From NCBI GenBank assembly GCA_000018565.1, contig CP000875.1:1255199-1319198 (forward strand): a DNA stretch of 64,000 nt, read 5' to 3'. Under the pieces are notes generated by a model, which was not told the origin of the DNA, searched no databases, and saw only the letters and a program-made list of their open reading frames with translations. Below, in pieces: positions 17,889 through 27,422 of the stretch. A program made the position numbers and the translations under genes. Position 1 is the stretch's first letter; each line of letters begins with the position of its first letter. The DNA comes from Herpetosiphon aurantiacus DSM 785. GTDB taxonomy: Bacteria > Chloroflexota > Chloroflexia > Chloroflexales > Herpetosiphonaceae.

Positions 17889-19232
17889 ATGCCTGCTTCA
17901 GGGGAAAAATTTGCCCAATTATTAACCGAGGCGCTCTATCAGATTCGCCTGCGTGAATCCAAACCGCTCCAAGTGATCCAAGATGAATTGGGCTATGCCA
18001 TGGGGCGCAATGGCGGCAGTGTAATCGATTATTGGCGGCGTGGTAATCTCCCGACCAAATTAGCCGATTTGGAGCAGCTGACCCGCACGCTGCAACAACG
18101 TGGCGTGCACGATCAACGCTGGATCGAGACTTTTTTGACGGCTGGTGGTTATCCACCAACTCAAACGCTCATCCAGCCAGTGGCGGCTAGCAAAGCGCTT
18201 GATCCAAATTTGCCCAAACGCTATCGCCAATTGGTTGGCCGTGATAGCCTTGTGCGCCAAGTGTTGCAACACCTCAGTGATCGTGAAGGCTATTGGGTGA
18301 TTGCAATTGATGGCATGGGCGGCATTGGCAAAACCGCGCTAGCGATGGATTTAATGCAGCGTTTTGTGGCGCAACAGCCCGAATATCGCCCAATTTGGAT
18401 TAGCGCTGAGCCTCAGCAGGGCGGCGGCATTTTACCCAATCAACCCCTCACCTTCGATAGCCTGATCACCAATTTGGCGCGGCAATTGGCCTTGGCCGAT
18501 GTAGCTCAGTTGAGCGTTGAAGAAAAATTTCAACGGCTGCAACAGGTGCTTAAACATCAGCCCATCCTTTTAGTGCTTGATAATTTGGAAACTTCAGGCG
18601 AACCACAGCAAGTGTTATTAGAAAAATTGCGTCCGCTGTTGCAACCAAGCAAAGTTATTTTGACCAGCCGTCAGCGCTTCAAGGGCGAAGTATTTAGCGT
18701 GCACTTGATTGGCTTGGAAGCTGAACAAGCAGCGCTGTTTATTCGCCAAGATGCTAATGAAAAGGGCGTGCAATGGCTGCAACAGGCCAGCCTCGACGAT
18801 CTTCAGCCAATTATCAAGGCGACTGGTGGCTCGCCCTTGGCTATGAAATTGGTTGTCAGTCAATTGGCTTCGTTGCCATTGGATGTGGTGTTGCAGCATG
18901 TTCAAAGTGTGACCCAACTCAACCCTGGCGATGAAGATGCCTATGTGCGTTTTTATATGTTCCTGTTTCAACGTTCATGGACGCTACTGGAGCTAAGTGC
19001 CAAGCAATTATTAGTTTCACTAGCGCGATTTGTCCCCTCGAATGGCTGCGATTGGCGAGCAATGCAGCAAATTAGCGCCTTACCTGCGGCTGAATTAGCC
19101 CATAGTATTGATATGCTGTGGAAATTATCGCTACTAGAATTGAATGAAGGCGAACGTTTTGGTCAATTACGTTACTACCTGCACCCCTTAACTCAGCATT
19201 TTGTGCTTTCTGAAATTGCTCAGGTGTTGTGA
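17889..19232 (+). CDS. STAND ATPase with N-terminal helix-turn-helix-like domain
   Basis: 447 residues from the ATG at 17889 (RBS GGGAG); the frame is open 15 codons upstream. The first 90 residues resemble a helix-turn-helix/adaptor region (GGSVIDYWRRGNLPTKLADLEQL). Next comes an NB-ARC-type ATPase: Walker A GMGGIGKTAL near residue 142, Walker B PILLVLDNLE near 227, sensor-1-like KVILTSRQ near 258 and the GSPLAMKLV motif near 318, then a winged-helix region. It ends without sensor repeats; the next gene, one base after its stop, supplies TPRs. Together they look like a two-piece STAND switch protein. Confidence 0.85.
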   Translation: MPASGEKFAQLLTEALYQIRLRESKPLQVIQDELGYAMGRNGGSVIDYWRRGNLPTKLADLEQLTRTLQQRGVHDQRWIETFLTAGGYPPTQTLIQPVAASKALDPNLPKRYRQLVGRDSLVRQVLQHLSDREGYWVIAIDGMGGIGKTALAMDLMQRFVAQQPEYRPIWISAEPQQGGGILPNQPLTFDSLITNLARQLALADVAQLSVEEKFQRLQQVLKHQPILLVLDNLETSGEPQQVLLEKLRPLLQPSKVILTSRQRFKGEVFSVHLIGLEAEQAALFIRQDANEKGVQWLQQASLDDLQPIIKATGGSPLAMKLVVSQLASLPLDVVLQHVQSVTQLNPGDEDAYVRFYMFLFQRSWTLLELSAKQLLVSLARFVPSNGCDWRAMQQISALPAAELAHSIDMLWKLSLLELNEGERFGQLRYYLHPLTQHFVLSEIAQVL

Positions 19233-19233
19233 T

Positions 19234-20670
19234 ATGAGCATTCTTGAACCAACCATCCAACAGCCCAATCTTGATTGGCAATTATATTATCAGCAATGTC
19301 ATCAGCGATTTTTAAATTACTGGCTTAATTTTGTGCTTGAAAACCCGCGTGCTCTCGCTGCTTTTGAGCTGGATGCTGATAATATTTATAATGCTTTGGC
19401 AACCGCTTATAGCGAAAAGCATCCACAATTTTTAGCCAGCGCTGTGGCATTTAGCTATTTTATTGAATATAGCAGCGATATCGAACGTCGGCATAATTTA
19501 TCTAATTGGGCAGTTGAAGCCACCCAAACCAGTAATGATCATCAAAGTGCTGCCTCGGCATTGTTGTACGCTGGCCGTTTAGCGACGTTTTCTAAATCGT
19601 ATGCGGTGGCAATGCATTATTTTGAGCAAGGTTTACAACGCGCACGCCAAGCCCAATCACGCTTAATCGAAGCCAGTCTATTAAATGATTTAGGGGCGAG
19701 TGCGATTAACCAAGGCTTTTATGATCAAGCCTATGCCTATTTAGAACAGGCCTTAGAAATTGCCCAAGATCATCATGATAACGAACTAATTGCCGATATT
19801 TTGGTCAAACGTGGAGCTGCTTATTCCAATCGCGGCGCTTACGATGTAGCATTTGCCGACTTGCAAGCGGCCCTAGCCGCAGCTCGCTTAACTAATTATA
19901 TTGATGTAATGGGCAAGGCCTTGGCTTTGTTGGGTGCGGTTGAAACCAATCGCGGCGATTATGCAGCAGCCAAAGCCTATTTTTCCGAAGGCTTGACGAT
20001 CTGTCGCCAATTGAATATTCCTGAGCGTTTGAGTGAATTGTTGAATAATTTAGGTGTGATTTGTATGCGCCAAGGGCTTGATGATCAAGCTGAGGCCTAT
20101 CTCAACGAAGCCTTTGAAATTGCTCGTAGCCAAGGCCAACAAGAGCGGATGAGCTTTTTATTGGTCTATTTGGGCAGTATTAGCAACCATAAAGGTGCAT
20201 ATGATCAAGCGGCACAGCAGCTTAATCAGAGCTTAGCGCTAGCCCGTCAGGTTGGCAATCAATTAATCATCGCCTTCTCGCAAGGCCATTTGAGCGAAAC
20301 CTTACGTCAACAAGCCAAGTATACTGAGGCCTTGGATGTGGCTAACGCAGGCTATCCGATTGCAACCAGTCTGAATATTCCCTTAATTATTTGTCTTTAT
20401 TTACATAATTTTGCTGAGCTTGGGCTGGCACAAGCTGATTATGGCTTAGCTTTGGAGAAGTTTCAGCAAGGCTACGAGCAAGCCAGCGCGATCGGCCTCA
20501 AAGAGTGGCAAGGCTTGATGGGCTATGGTTTGGCTCGTACTTATTTGGCCCAAGCCCAGCCTGAGCAAGCCTTAGCATTTGGTCGGGCTAGTTTGGCAAT
20601 ATTGCAGGCAATCGGCCATCGCCGCACCAACGAAGTTCAAGCATGGGTTGCCCAGCTAACGCCGCTATAA
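19234..20670 (+). CDS. TPR-repeat protein partnered with the STAND ATPase
   Basis: 478 residues from the ATG at 19234, one base after the stop of the ATPase gene (TGATATG), so translation probably restarts there; an upstream in-frame start at 19201 would overlap. About nine tetratricopeptide repeats fill residues 100-470 (LLNDLGASAINQGFYDQAYA, LNNLGVICMRQGLDDQAEA, ILVKRGAAYSNRGAYDVAF and so on). In fused STAND proteins such repeats form the sensor half. The frame shift relative to the ATPase gene is +1. Either a natural split or an old frameshift of one long gene would explain this. Confidence 0.85.
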   Translation: MSILEPTIQQPNLDWQLYYQQCHQRFLNYWLNFVLENPRALAAFELDADNIYNALATAYSEKHPQFLASAVAFSYFIEYSSDIERRHNLSNWAVEATQTSNDHQSAASALLYAGRLATFSKSYAVAMHYFEQGLQRARQAQSRLIEASLLNDLGASAINQGFYDQAYAYLEQALEIAQDHHDNELIADILVKRGAAYSNRGAYDVAFADLQAALAAARLTNYIDVMGKALALLGAVETNRGDYAAAKAYFSEGLTICRQLNIPERLSELLNNLGVICMRQGLDDQAEAYLNEAFEIARSQGQQERMSFLLVYLGSISNHKGAYDQAAQQLNQSLALARQVGNQLIIAFSQGHLSETLRQQAKYTEALDVANAGYPIATSLNIPLIICLYLHNFAELGLAQADYGLALEKFQQGYEQASAIGLKEWQGLMGYGLARTYLAQAQPEQALAFGRASLAILQAIGHRRTNEVQAWVAQLTPL

Positions 20671-20708
20671 TACAAGCATCAACAGCTTTGTAGGATAGGA
20701 GCTTTGCT

Positions 20709-21779
20709 ATGCCGACGACGATTCAGGCCATCAGTGCCGAAGCGATTAATTTGCCTTTGACCGAGCCGTTTGCAATTGCCAGCGGGGCGCAAGCGGTCGC
20801 TGCCAATGTTTTAGTCAAAGTTCAGTTGGCTGATGGCACGCTTGGCTTAGGCGAGGCGGCTCCTTTTCCCGCTGTCAGCGGCGAAACCCAGACTGGCACA
20901 AGCGCTGCGATTGAGCGCTTGCAAAGCCATTTGCTGGGAGCCGATGTGCGTGGATGGCGCAAACTAGCGGCGATGCTGGATCATGCTGAACATGAGGCGG
21001 CTGCCGCTCGTTGTGGCCTTGAAATGGCCATGCTTGATGCGCTAACTCGCCATTATCACATGCCATTACACGTATTTTTTGGCGGCGTGAGTAAGCAACT
21101 TGAAACTGACATGACGATTACCGCAGGTGATGAGGTGCATGCGGCGGCCTCAGCCAAGGCCATTCTTGCCCGTGGCATCAAATCGATCAAAGTTAAAACG
21201 GCTGGGGTTGATGTGGCCTATGATTTGGCGCGACTGCGGGCCATTCATCAAGCAGCGCCCACCGCACCATTAATTGTTGATGGCAATTGCGGCTATGATG
21301 TCGAACGGGCACTAGCTTTTTGCGCTGCTTGTAAGGCCGAGTCAATTCCGATGGTGTTGTTTGAGCAACCGTTGCCGCGCGAGGATTGGGCAGGCATGGC
21401 CCAGGTTACGGCCCAATCAGGCTTTGCAGTTGCTGCTGATGAATCTGCGCGTTCAGCTCACGATGTGCTACGGATCGCCCGCGAAGGTACAGCCTCGGTG
21501 ATTAACATTAAATTGATGAAGGCTGGCGTAGCTGAAGGCTTGAAGATGATTGCAATTGCCCAGGCTGCTGGCTTGGGATTGATGATTGGCGGCATGGTTG
21601 AAAGTATTTTGGCCATGAGCTTTTCGGCCAATCTGGCGGCTGGTAATGGCGGCTTCGATTTTATCGATCTTGATACGCCATTATTTATTGCCGAGCATCC
21701 CTTTATTGGTGGCTTTGCTCAAACTGGCGGAACCCTGCAATTAGCCGATGTTGCTGGCCATGGCGTGAATCTGGCCTAA
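20709..21779 (+). CDS. Dipeptide epimerase (enolase superfamily)
   Basis: 356 residues. Enolase-superfamily muconate-lactonizing subgroup: capping domain (1-125), then the barrel with the acid/base Lys pair in IKSIKVKTAG (near 160), metal ligands in LIVDGNCGYD (near 192), LFEQPLP (near 218) and AADESAR (near 243), the second catalytic Lys in INIKLMKAG (near 267) and the substrate-binding GGMVES and DLDTPLF. The last motif is typical of L-Ala-D/L-Glu epimerases, which recycle murein peptides or change dipeptide stereochemistry. The exact dipeptide cannot be told by eye. RBS AGGAG. Confidence 0.9.
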   Translation: MPTTIQAISAEAINLPLTEPFAIASGAQAVAANVLVKVQLADGTLGLGEAAPFPAVSGETQTGTSAAIERLQSHLLGADVRGWRKLAAMLDHAEHEAAAARCGLEMAMLDALTRHYHMPLHVFFGGVSKQLETDMTITAGDEVHAAASAKAILARGIKSIKVKTAGVDVAYDLARLRAIHQAAPTAPLIVDGNCGYDVERALAFCAACKAESIPMVLFEQPLPREDWAGMAQVTAQSGFAVAADESARSAHDVLRIAREGTASVINIKLMKAGVAEGLKMIAIAQAAGLGLMIGGMVESILAMSFSANLAAGNGGFDFIDLDTPLFIAEHPFIGGFAQTGGTLQLADVAGHGVNLA

Positions 21780-21793
21780 GCTAACCCTCTATT

Positions 21794-21837
21794 CTAGCCC
21801 GATCATGGCAATTTATGCTATTTTCGGGCTAGCTTTT
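21794..21837 (+). terminator. Probable terminator after the epimerase gene
   Basis: Stem CTAGCCCGA (21794-21802) with TCGGGCTAG (21824-21832), a rather long 21-base loop, then CTTTTTG. Confidence 0.65.
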
Positions 21838-21983
21838 TGCCCCTACTTGCACTAGACTTGCTGTAACCAAACCACATTGGTGGCGTAGATAAATTGCCCA
21901 TTCTAATGGGCTGAAATGCTATTTTTGCTTAACAAAACCATAACATTTTAGCATTCTGGATTTTTGGATAGAACGGAGTTGTT

Positions 21984-23147
21984 ATGCGTAAGGCATGGGT
22001 GGTTGCAGCTGGCTTTTTTCTGATTTGTGCGTTAGTCGTGGTTGCGGTGAGCCAAGGTTGGTTGGCTTCATCAGCGCCCTTGGCAATTTTGCCCACCCGG
22101 GTGCCTGGCACGCCCGACCCAAGCCAGGCAATTAAGTTGCAATTGGTCTATAGCAGTGAAAAAGAGGTTTGGCTCAAGCAATCGGTCAATGCGTGGCAGG
22201 CAACCAATCCGACTGTCGATGGCAAGCCGATTCAAGTCGAATTGATTTCGCGTGGTTCGCAAGAGATTGTAACGCAGTTGCAGGATGGCAGTTTGCGACC
22301 AACCGCGATCAGCCCCGCTAGCACCTTACAAATTACCCAAATTAATGTCGCCCAGATCGATGCTAAAACCAATTTGGCTGCTGATGCCGAACCGATGTTG
22401 ATTTCGCCATTGGTGCTAGCTGCCTACGAAGGTTCGCCCGCCGCCAGCTTGTTGAAATCGCAAGATCCCCAGCTTTGGCAAGCCTTGCACGATGGGGTTC
22501 TCATTCCCCAGCGCAGTCAAAAAATTCTATTTGCCCAAACTAGCCCGACCACTTCAAATAGCGGTTTTCAGGCCTGGATTTTGATGGCCTATGCTTACCA
22601 TAATAAAGCTAGTGGCTTAACCGCTGGAGATGTTAATGATCCTAAATTTGTGGAATGGCTCCAAGGCTACGCCAAAAATGTTGAGCAATTTGCTGAAAGC
22701 ACTGGTTCGTTAATGCAGAAAATGGTGCAATTTGGGCCAAGTAGCTATGGCGCAGCCGTGGTCTATGAAAGCACGGCGCTTGAGTATTTGCCCAAGGCCC
22801 AAGGCCGTTTTGGTAAATTAATCTTGGTCTATCCACCGCAAAATCTTTATAGCGACCATCCTTTGGCCATTTTGGATGCTTCATGGAGCAGCGATGATCA
22901 ACGGGAAGCAGCTGGATTATTGCGCGAATTTCTACTAGCCAAGCCACAACAAACCACGGCTGTCCAACAAGGCTTTCGCCCTGTCGATCCCGATATTGCG
23001 ATCGATGCCGCCGATTCGCCTTTTGTTAAATATCAAAGTTCCGGAGTGCAAATGAGCATTCCAAATTTGGCGGCTGAGCCAGATGCTGCCACAATCAAGG
23101 CAGTGCTGGATTTGTGGAACTCGTTAGCGGCCAGTGTTAAACGCTAA
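21984..23147 (+). CDS. Membrane-anchored extracellular solute-binding-like protein
   Basis: 387 residues. An N-terminal hydrophobic segment (about 5-28) serves as signal anchor; there is no lipobox Cys. The rest is a periplasmic-binding-protein type 2 fold of the SBP_bac_11 kind: LQLVYSSEKEVWLKQSV, then ISPASTLQI, SPLVLAAYE, SGFQAWILMAY, GPSSYGAAVVYESTALEYLPK and YSDHPLAILDASW. The same core pattern recurs in the next gene, so these are paralogues. No ABC permease or ATPase is encoded nearby, so a role in transport is doubtful. First gene of a four-gene operon; RBS GGAG. Confidence 0.8.
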   Translation: MRKAWVVAAGFFLICALVVVAVSQGWLASSAPLAILPTRVPGTPDPSQAIKLQLVYSSEKEVWLKQSVNAWQATNPTVDGKPIQVELISRGSQEIVTQLQDGSLRPTAISPASTLQITQINVAQIDAKTNLAADAEPMLISPLVLAAYEGSPAASLLKSQDPQLWQALHDGVLIPQRSQKILFAQTSPTTSNSGFQAWILMAYAYHNKASGLTAGDVNDPKFVEWLQGYAKNVEQFAESTGSLMQKMVQFGPSSYGAAVVYESTALEYLPKAQGRFGKLILVYPPQNLYSDHPLAILDASWSSDDQREAAGLLREFLLAKPQQTTAVQQGFRPVDPDIAIDAADSPFVKYQSSGVQMSIPNLAAEPDAATIKAVLDLWNSLAASVKR

Positions 23148-23163
23148 TCAAGGAGTGTCACCA

Positions 23164-24852
23164 ATGCGTTTTCGATTTATACTACGCTTATTATTGCTCT
23201 TCATATTTTTGAGCGCCTGTGGTCAGGCGGCTAACCCAATGCAACCAAGCCAATCCGGCCAGGCGAGCAGTGATGATCTGGTGTTGCGGTTGCTCTATGG
23301 CAGCGAAAAGCAACTCTGGATTGATGCGGTAGTGAGCGATTTTAACGCCAGCTCAGCTAAAACCGCTAGCGGCCAACGCATTCAGGTCGAAGCAGTGCCC
23401 GTTGGCTCGCTCGAAACGATCAACGGCTTACTTGATGGCTCGCAACAGGCCGATTTGTGGAGCCCAGCGAGCAGTTTATCCTTGCCATTAGCCAATCAAC
23501 GTTGGAAGACGGCTAAAGGCGAATTGCTGTTTAGCGATCAAACTCCCACCTCGTTGGTGCTTAGCCCAGTTGTGATTGGCATGTGGAAGCCGATGGCTCA
23601 AGCCTTGGGCTACCCCGATAAGCAAATTGGCTGGGCGGATTTGGCCGATTTGGCGACCAGTGGCAAAACTTGGGCCGATTTTGGTCATCCAGAGTGGGGT
23701 GCATTTCAGTTTGGCCACACGCACCCTGAGTTCTCCAATAGTGGGCTTGCCACGATTGTGGCGATGGCCTATGCTGCCAATCAAAAAACCAGCGATCTGA
23801 CTGTCGCTGATTTGGATAAACCCGAAACTGCCAGTTTGATCAATGCTGTCGAGCAATCAGTGATTCACTATGGCTCAAGCACAGGCTTTTTTGCCAAAAC
23901 CATGTATGAGCATGGCCCTTCGTATTTGTCGGCGGCAATTTTGTATGAAAATCTCATCATCGAGTCGTATGATCAAGCGTTGTATCCCAACCTTGAGTTG
24001 CCGATGGTGGCGATTTACCCCAAGGAAGGCTCATTTTGGAGCGACCATCCCTTGGTGGTGCTGGAAACCGAGCGCATGAATGCCGACAAACGGGCTGCAG
24101 CGCAAGTATTTCAAGAGTTTTTGCTGGCTCAGCCTCAACAAGCCAAGGCCATGCAATATGGTTTTCGGCCAGCCAATGTTGATATTAGCCTCGCTGCGCC
24201 AATTGATACGGCGCATGGCGTTGACCCAAGCCAATTGCAAGTCGCCTTGCCAACGCCTTCGGCAGAGGTTTTGCAGGCCATAACTCAATTGTGGCAGCAG
24301 CACAAAAAGCAAGTTGATGTAGCGTTGATTATTGATACTTCTGGCTCAATGCGTCAAGAAAACCGTTTGCGCGAAGCCAAAACGGCGCTTGGCGATTTTA
24401 TCGATATCTTTGCCGATCAAGATAATGTGCAAGTGACGATTTTTAGCACCAATGCAACCGAGCTTTCCGATCTCTCGCCGATTGGCCCCAAACGGGCCGA
24501 TTTGCATACTCGCATCGATGGATTGGTGGCCGATGGCGAAACTCGTTTGTACAGCACAATTGGCGAAGTCTATACCGATATTCAGCAACAAACTGAAGTG
24601 CAGCGGATTCGCGCATTGGTGGTGTTGACTGATGGCGAAGATACGGCTAGCTCATTGAGTTTAGAGCAATTGAATGAACAAATTCGCCAAGATGAATCTG
24701 GCACGTCGATTAAAATTTTCACGATTGCCTATGGCTCTGATGCCAATCAAGAGGTTTTGCAACGAATTGCCGAAATCACTGGAGCCAAATCATATACTGG
24801 CGATCCGGCGACAATTCGTCAGGTTTATCATGAAATTGCTACATTTTTCTAG
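23164..24852 (+). CDS. Lipoprotein with solute-binding-like and von Willebrand A domains
   Basis: 562 residues from the ATG at 23164 (AAGGAG 10 bases upstream). A lipoprotein signal (LLLLFIFLSACGQ, lipobox LSAC with Cys near 20) is followed by an SBP_bac_11-like domain (about 40-360) paralogous to the previous protein and a C-terminal VWA domain (about 380-562). The metal-ion site is intact: VALIIDTSGSMRQ (DxSxS), the Thr in DGETRLYS, and VVLTDGEDT. This suggests binding of a partner protein in a metal-dependent way at the outer face of the membrane. The combination is found in Chloroflexota and Actinobacteria; its function is not established. Confidence 0.88.
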   Translation: MRFRFILRLLLLFIFLSACGQAANPMQPSQSGQASSDDLVLRLLYGSEKQLWIDAVVSDFNASSAKTASGQRIQVEAVPVGSLETINGLLDGSQQADLWSPASSLSLPLANQRWKTAKGELLFSDQTPTSLVLSPVVIGMWKPMAQALGYPDKQIGWADLADLATSGKTWADFGHPEWGAFQFGHTHPEFSNSGLATIVAMAYAANQKTSDLTVADLDKPETASLINAVEQSVIHYGSSTGFFAKTMYEHGPSYLSAAILYENLIIESYDQALYPNLELPMVAIYPKEGSFWSDHPLVVLETERMNADKRAAAQVFQEFLLAQPQQAKAMQYGFRPANVDISLAAPIDTAHGVDPSQLQVALPTPSAEVLQAITQLWQQHKKQVDVALIIDTSGSMRQENRLREAKTALGDFIDIFADQDNVQVTIFSTNATELSDLSPIGPKRADLHTRIDGLVADGETRLYSTIGEVYTDIQQQTEVQRIRALVVLTDGEDTASSLSLEQLNEQIRQDESGTSIKIFTIAYGSDANQEVLQRIAEITGAKSYTGDPATIRQVYHEIATFF

Positions 24853-24870
24853 AGAAATGGATCGCGCATT

Positions 24871-25620
24871 ATGAATTCACGCCACCCTTTACAAGTTGCC
24901 GCCACCAAACCACTGCCCTTGATTGTTTTGGCAATCGGGGTGGTTATGGCGCTAACAATTTATCCATGGTTGATTGTGGTTGCGATTATCGCCTATGCCC
25001 TGATGGTCTGGATGTTGGCGAATGATCCGAATATTTTAGTGCAAAAGCAAGAAGCGCCAAAATTGGCCAAAATTACTAGCCGCACCTTTCAATCGCATTT
25101 GGAAGCGATCGATCGCACGCGCCGCGAGATTGTGCGCTCCACCAATGTGACTGCTGGCCCGTTGCAGCGCCTGCTCCAGCCAATTGCTGATCAAGCCAAT
25201 GAATTATTTCAGCAAGCTCATGGGTTAGCCGATAAAGGCCAATTGATCGAGCAATATTTGCAAACCTCGCAACCGCATGGCTTGCAACCCCAAATCGACA
25301 ACCTTGATCAACGGATCGCCATGACCAAGGATAGCTATACGGTTGATCAATTGAAAGAAACGCGGGCGGCCTTGATTGATCGTCAGCAAAATGCCCAAGC
25401 TTTAGCAACCTACTATGATCGGATTACGGCTCAGTTGCAAAATATTGCGGCTAACCTTGATAATGTCTTGGCTGAAACCGTGCGTTTGCGAGCATCCGAG
25501 GCGGCTAGTGCCACTCAAACCTCGCAAGAAGTTGCCGAACGGCTAAGCAATTTGAACGCCGACATGGATGCGTTTCAGCATGTTTTAGAAGGCGCTATGT
25601 CACAAAGTGGCGTAGCCTAG
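24871..25620 (+). CDS. Membrane-anchored coiled-coil protein of the VWA operon
   Basis: 249 residues. Two adjacent hydrophobic helices near the N-terminus (about 12-30 and 31-48) form a hairpin in the membrane. The remaining 200 residues are strongly helical and Gln-rich with heptad character (IDNLDQRIAMTKDSYTVDQ, ITAQLQNIAANLDNVLAETV, EVAERLSNLNADMDAFQHVL). I recognise no catalytic motif. Position between the VWA lipoprotein and a multi-span membrane protein suggests a structural part of one membrane complex (inference). Confidence 0.75.
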   Translation: MNSRHPLQVAATKPLPLIVLAIGVVMALTIYPWLIVVAIIAYALMVWMLANDPNILVQKQEAPKLAKITSRTFQSHLEAIDRTRREIVRSTNVTAGPLQRLLQPIADQANELFQQAHGLADKGQLIEQYLQTSQPHGLQPQIDNLDQRIAMTKDSYTVDQLKETRAALIDRQQNAQALATYYDRITAQLQNIAANLDNVLAETVRLRASEAASATQTSQEVAERLSNLNADMDAFQHVLEGAMSQSGVA

Positions 25621-25642
25621 GTTTATAACGAGGGAGAATTGA

Positions 25643-26263
25643 ATGTTTATCGGAATGTATCTTGCAATCTGGTTGGCGCTGGCAGGGGCAATTTGGTGGT
25701 CGATCCGCTCCAAAAATTCAATTGGGCGCATGCAGCATTTATTGGGCATTAGCCTGATCGAGCCAATTATCACGGTAATTATGCTGATTGGGATGTATCC
25801 GGTGTTGTTAGAATGGGCTTGGCAAGAAAACATGATTAGTATTGCTAGCTATCAGTTGATCAACTCGAATGATGTGCTGAATAGCGTGCTTGCTACAGTT
25901 TCAGTTGGGCTGGCCTTGCTGCCATTGCTGTTGCTGTTTGATGAGCAAGCTGTCGTGCGTAGTGTTGCTTGGCAAGCAGGCTTGATAGGTTTATTCCGTT
26001 GGGGATGTTTGTTGGGCCTAGGCTTTCTTTTGAGTGCTGATTTGCATCCATGGATCAATACCTTCTTGGTCGTTGGCTATCTGATTATGATTGCGCTGAC
26101 GATTTATCTGCTGAATGCCAAATTGCGCGGGCGCTTGGATCAAGCAGGTTCGCCGTTGCCCGTTGAAACCGAGCAATTATTTCAAGGCCAGCCGATCGTC
26201 TATGTAGACCCAAATCTGCAACCAATGATCATGATCGATCCGCCCAAGGATGAAGGTAAGTGA
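25643..26263 (+). CDS. Multi-span membrane protein of the VWA operon
   Basis: 206 residues with about five transmembrane helices (about 1-20, 34-55, 75-97, 107-128, 134-155) and a hydrophilic C-terminal tail containing GQPIVYVDPNLQPMIMIDPP. RBS GAGGGAG. No recognised family. It is the last gene of the operon begun at 21984. Confidence 0.7.
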   Translation: MFIGMYLAIWLALAGAIWWSIRSKNSIGRMQHLLGISLIEPIITVIMLIGMYPVLLEWAWQENMISIASYQLINSNDVLNSVLATVSVGLALLPLLLLFDEQAVVRSVAWQAGLIGLFRWGCLLGLGFLLSADLHPWINTFLVVGYLIMIALTIYLLNAKLRGRLDQAGSPLPVETEQLFQGQPIVYVDPNLQPMIMIDPPKDEGK

Positions 26264-26355
26264 TGGTGCTATACTAACCAGCATTACAGGATATCGACTC
26301 AACGACGCTGCGGTATACTAATCGCACGTCGTTGTTGCGTTTTAGAGGATGGTTC

Positions 26356-27171
26356 ATGACCCCGAAATATCGTTTGTTGGCGCTTGATCTTGATGGAACC
26401 TTGCTTGATTCACGCTTAGAGCCAAGCGCCGCCACCAGAGCTGCGATTGCTGATGCCCAAGCCGCCGGAGTGCATGTCACAATTGCCACTGGCCGCATGA
26501 TTCGCACCGCTCAGCCGTTTGCCGATATGTTGCAGATAACCACCCCGCTGATTACTTACCAAGGCGCACATGTGCAAACCGCCGATGGCACGGTGCTCTA
26601 CGATAATCCCTTGCCCGCCGATTTGGCCGCCGAAGTGGTCGAATTGGCCTTAGCTGAGGGCTTGTATATTCAGGCCTATATCGATGATGAGCTGTGGATT
26701 GTTGAGCGTAGCCCTGAGGTTGAAGAATATTTGGGCTTTTCGCTGGTCGATATTCCGGTAAATATTGCCCCCAACTTGGTTGAAATTGTGCGCCAAAAAC
26801 CTGTTACCAAGCTGGTTTGGATTACCGACCCAACTGAATTAGAGCGCACAATGCACGAATGGGGTGAACGCTGGAAAGGTCGCTTGGAGATCTTTCGTTC
26901 GCACGATCATTTTGGTGAGGCGGCGGCGATTGGTAGCTCCAAAGGTGTTGGTTTAGCCGTGCTTGCCGAACATTTGGACATTCCCCAGGCCGAAGTTGCC
27001 GCAATTGGCGATCGCGAAAACGATGCTTCGATGTTGGCGTGGGCAGGCTTTGGCATGGCTATGGGCAATGCTGATCGCTTTGCCTTAGCTGCGGCTAATT
27101 ATGTGTTGCCTGCGCTCAGCGACGATGGTGCGGCCTATGGCATTCGCCATTTTGTGTTAGGCGAAGAGTAG
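26356..27171 (+). CDS. HAD hydrolase, Cof/YbiV-type phosphatase
   Basis: 271 residues from the ATG at 26356 (RBS AGAGGA). HAD motif I is LLALDLDGTLLDS with the nucleophile Asp near residue 10; motif II is the Thr in HVTIATGRM; a C2B-type cap lies between about 85 and 190; motif III is the Lys in IGSSKGVGLAVL, and motif IV is AAIGDRENDASML. Cof-type enzymes dephosphorylate small sugar phosphates or flavin intermediates with broad range; substrate not predictable. A short -10-like TATACT lies at 26312. Confidence 0.92.
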   Translation: MTPKYRLLALDLDGTLLDSRLEPSAATRAAIADAQAAGVHVTIATGRMIRTAQPFADMLQITTPLITYQGAHVQTADGTVLYDNPLPADLAAEVVELALAEGLYIQAYIDDELWIVERSPEVEEYLGFSLVDIPVNIAPNLVEIVRQKPVTKLVWITDPTELERTMHEWGERWKGRLEIFRSHDHFGEAAAIGSSKGVGLAVLAEHLDIPQAEVAAIGDRENDASMLAWAGFGMAMGNADRFALAAANYVLPALSDDGAAYGIRHFVLGEE

Positions 27172-27206
27172 CTGTAATGATACATAGCATTAACAACCGT
27201 TGATAT

Positions 27207-27312
27207 TCCCCTCACCCCCAGCCCCTCTCCCACTGCCGTGGGCGAGGGGAGCACTGTTGGAGCGCTTCCCCCTCGCCTCGCGTGCGGGAGAGGGGGTCAG
27301 GGGGTGAGGGGA
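27207..27312. repeat. Palindromic dispersed repeat, copy A
   Basis: About 106 bp with complementary ends (TCCCCTCACCCCC at the left, GGGGGTGAGGGGA at the right) and two inner hairpins rich in CCCCTCTCCC/GGGAGAGGGG. The same element is seen at 34727-34838 and 49288-49400 and in part at 42435 and 46855. It lies in an intergenic gap with no transposase, like a REP/MITE-type sequence. Confidence 0.85.
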
Positions 27313-27422
27313 CACAAGACATTGCCAACCCAATGAACCATTACATCTATGTTCTATGTTCTTTGTTCTAATTGAATAAGGTATAATGAGCCACGTTTAA
27401 CTAGTATGGCTGGACTTTTCCC

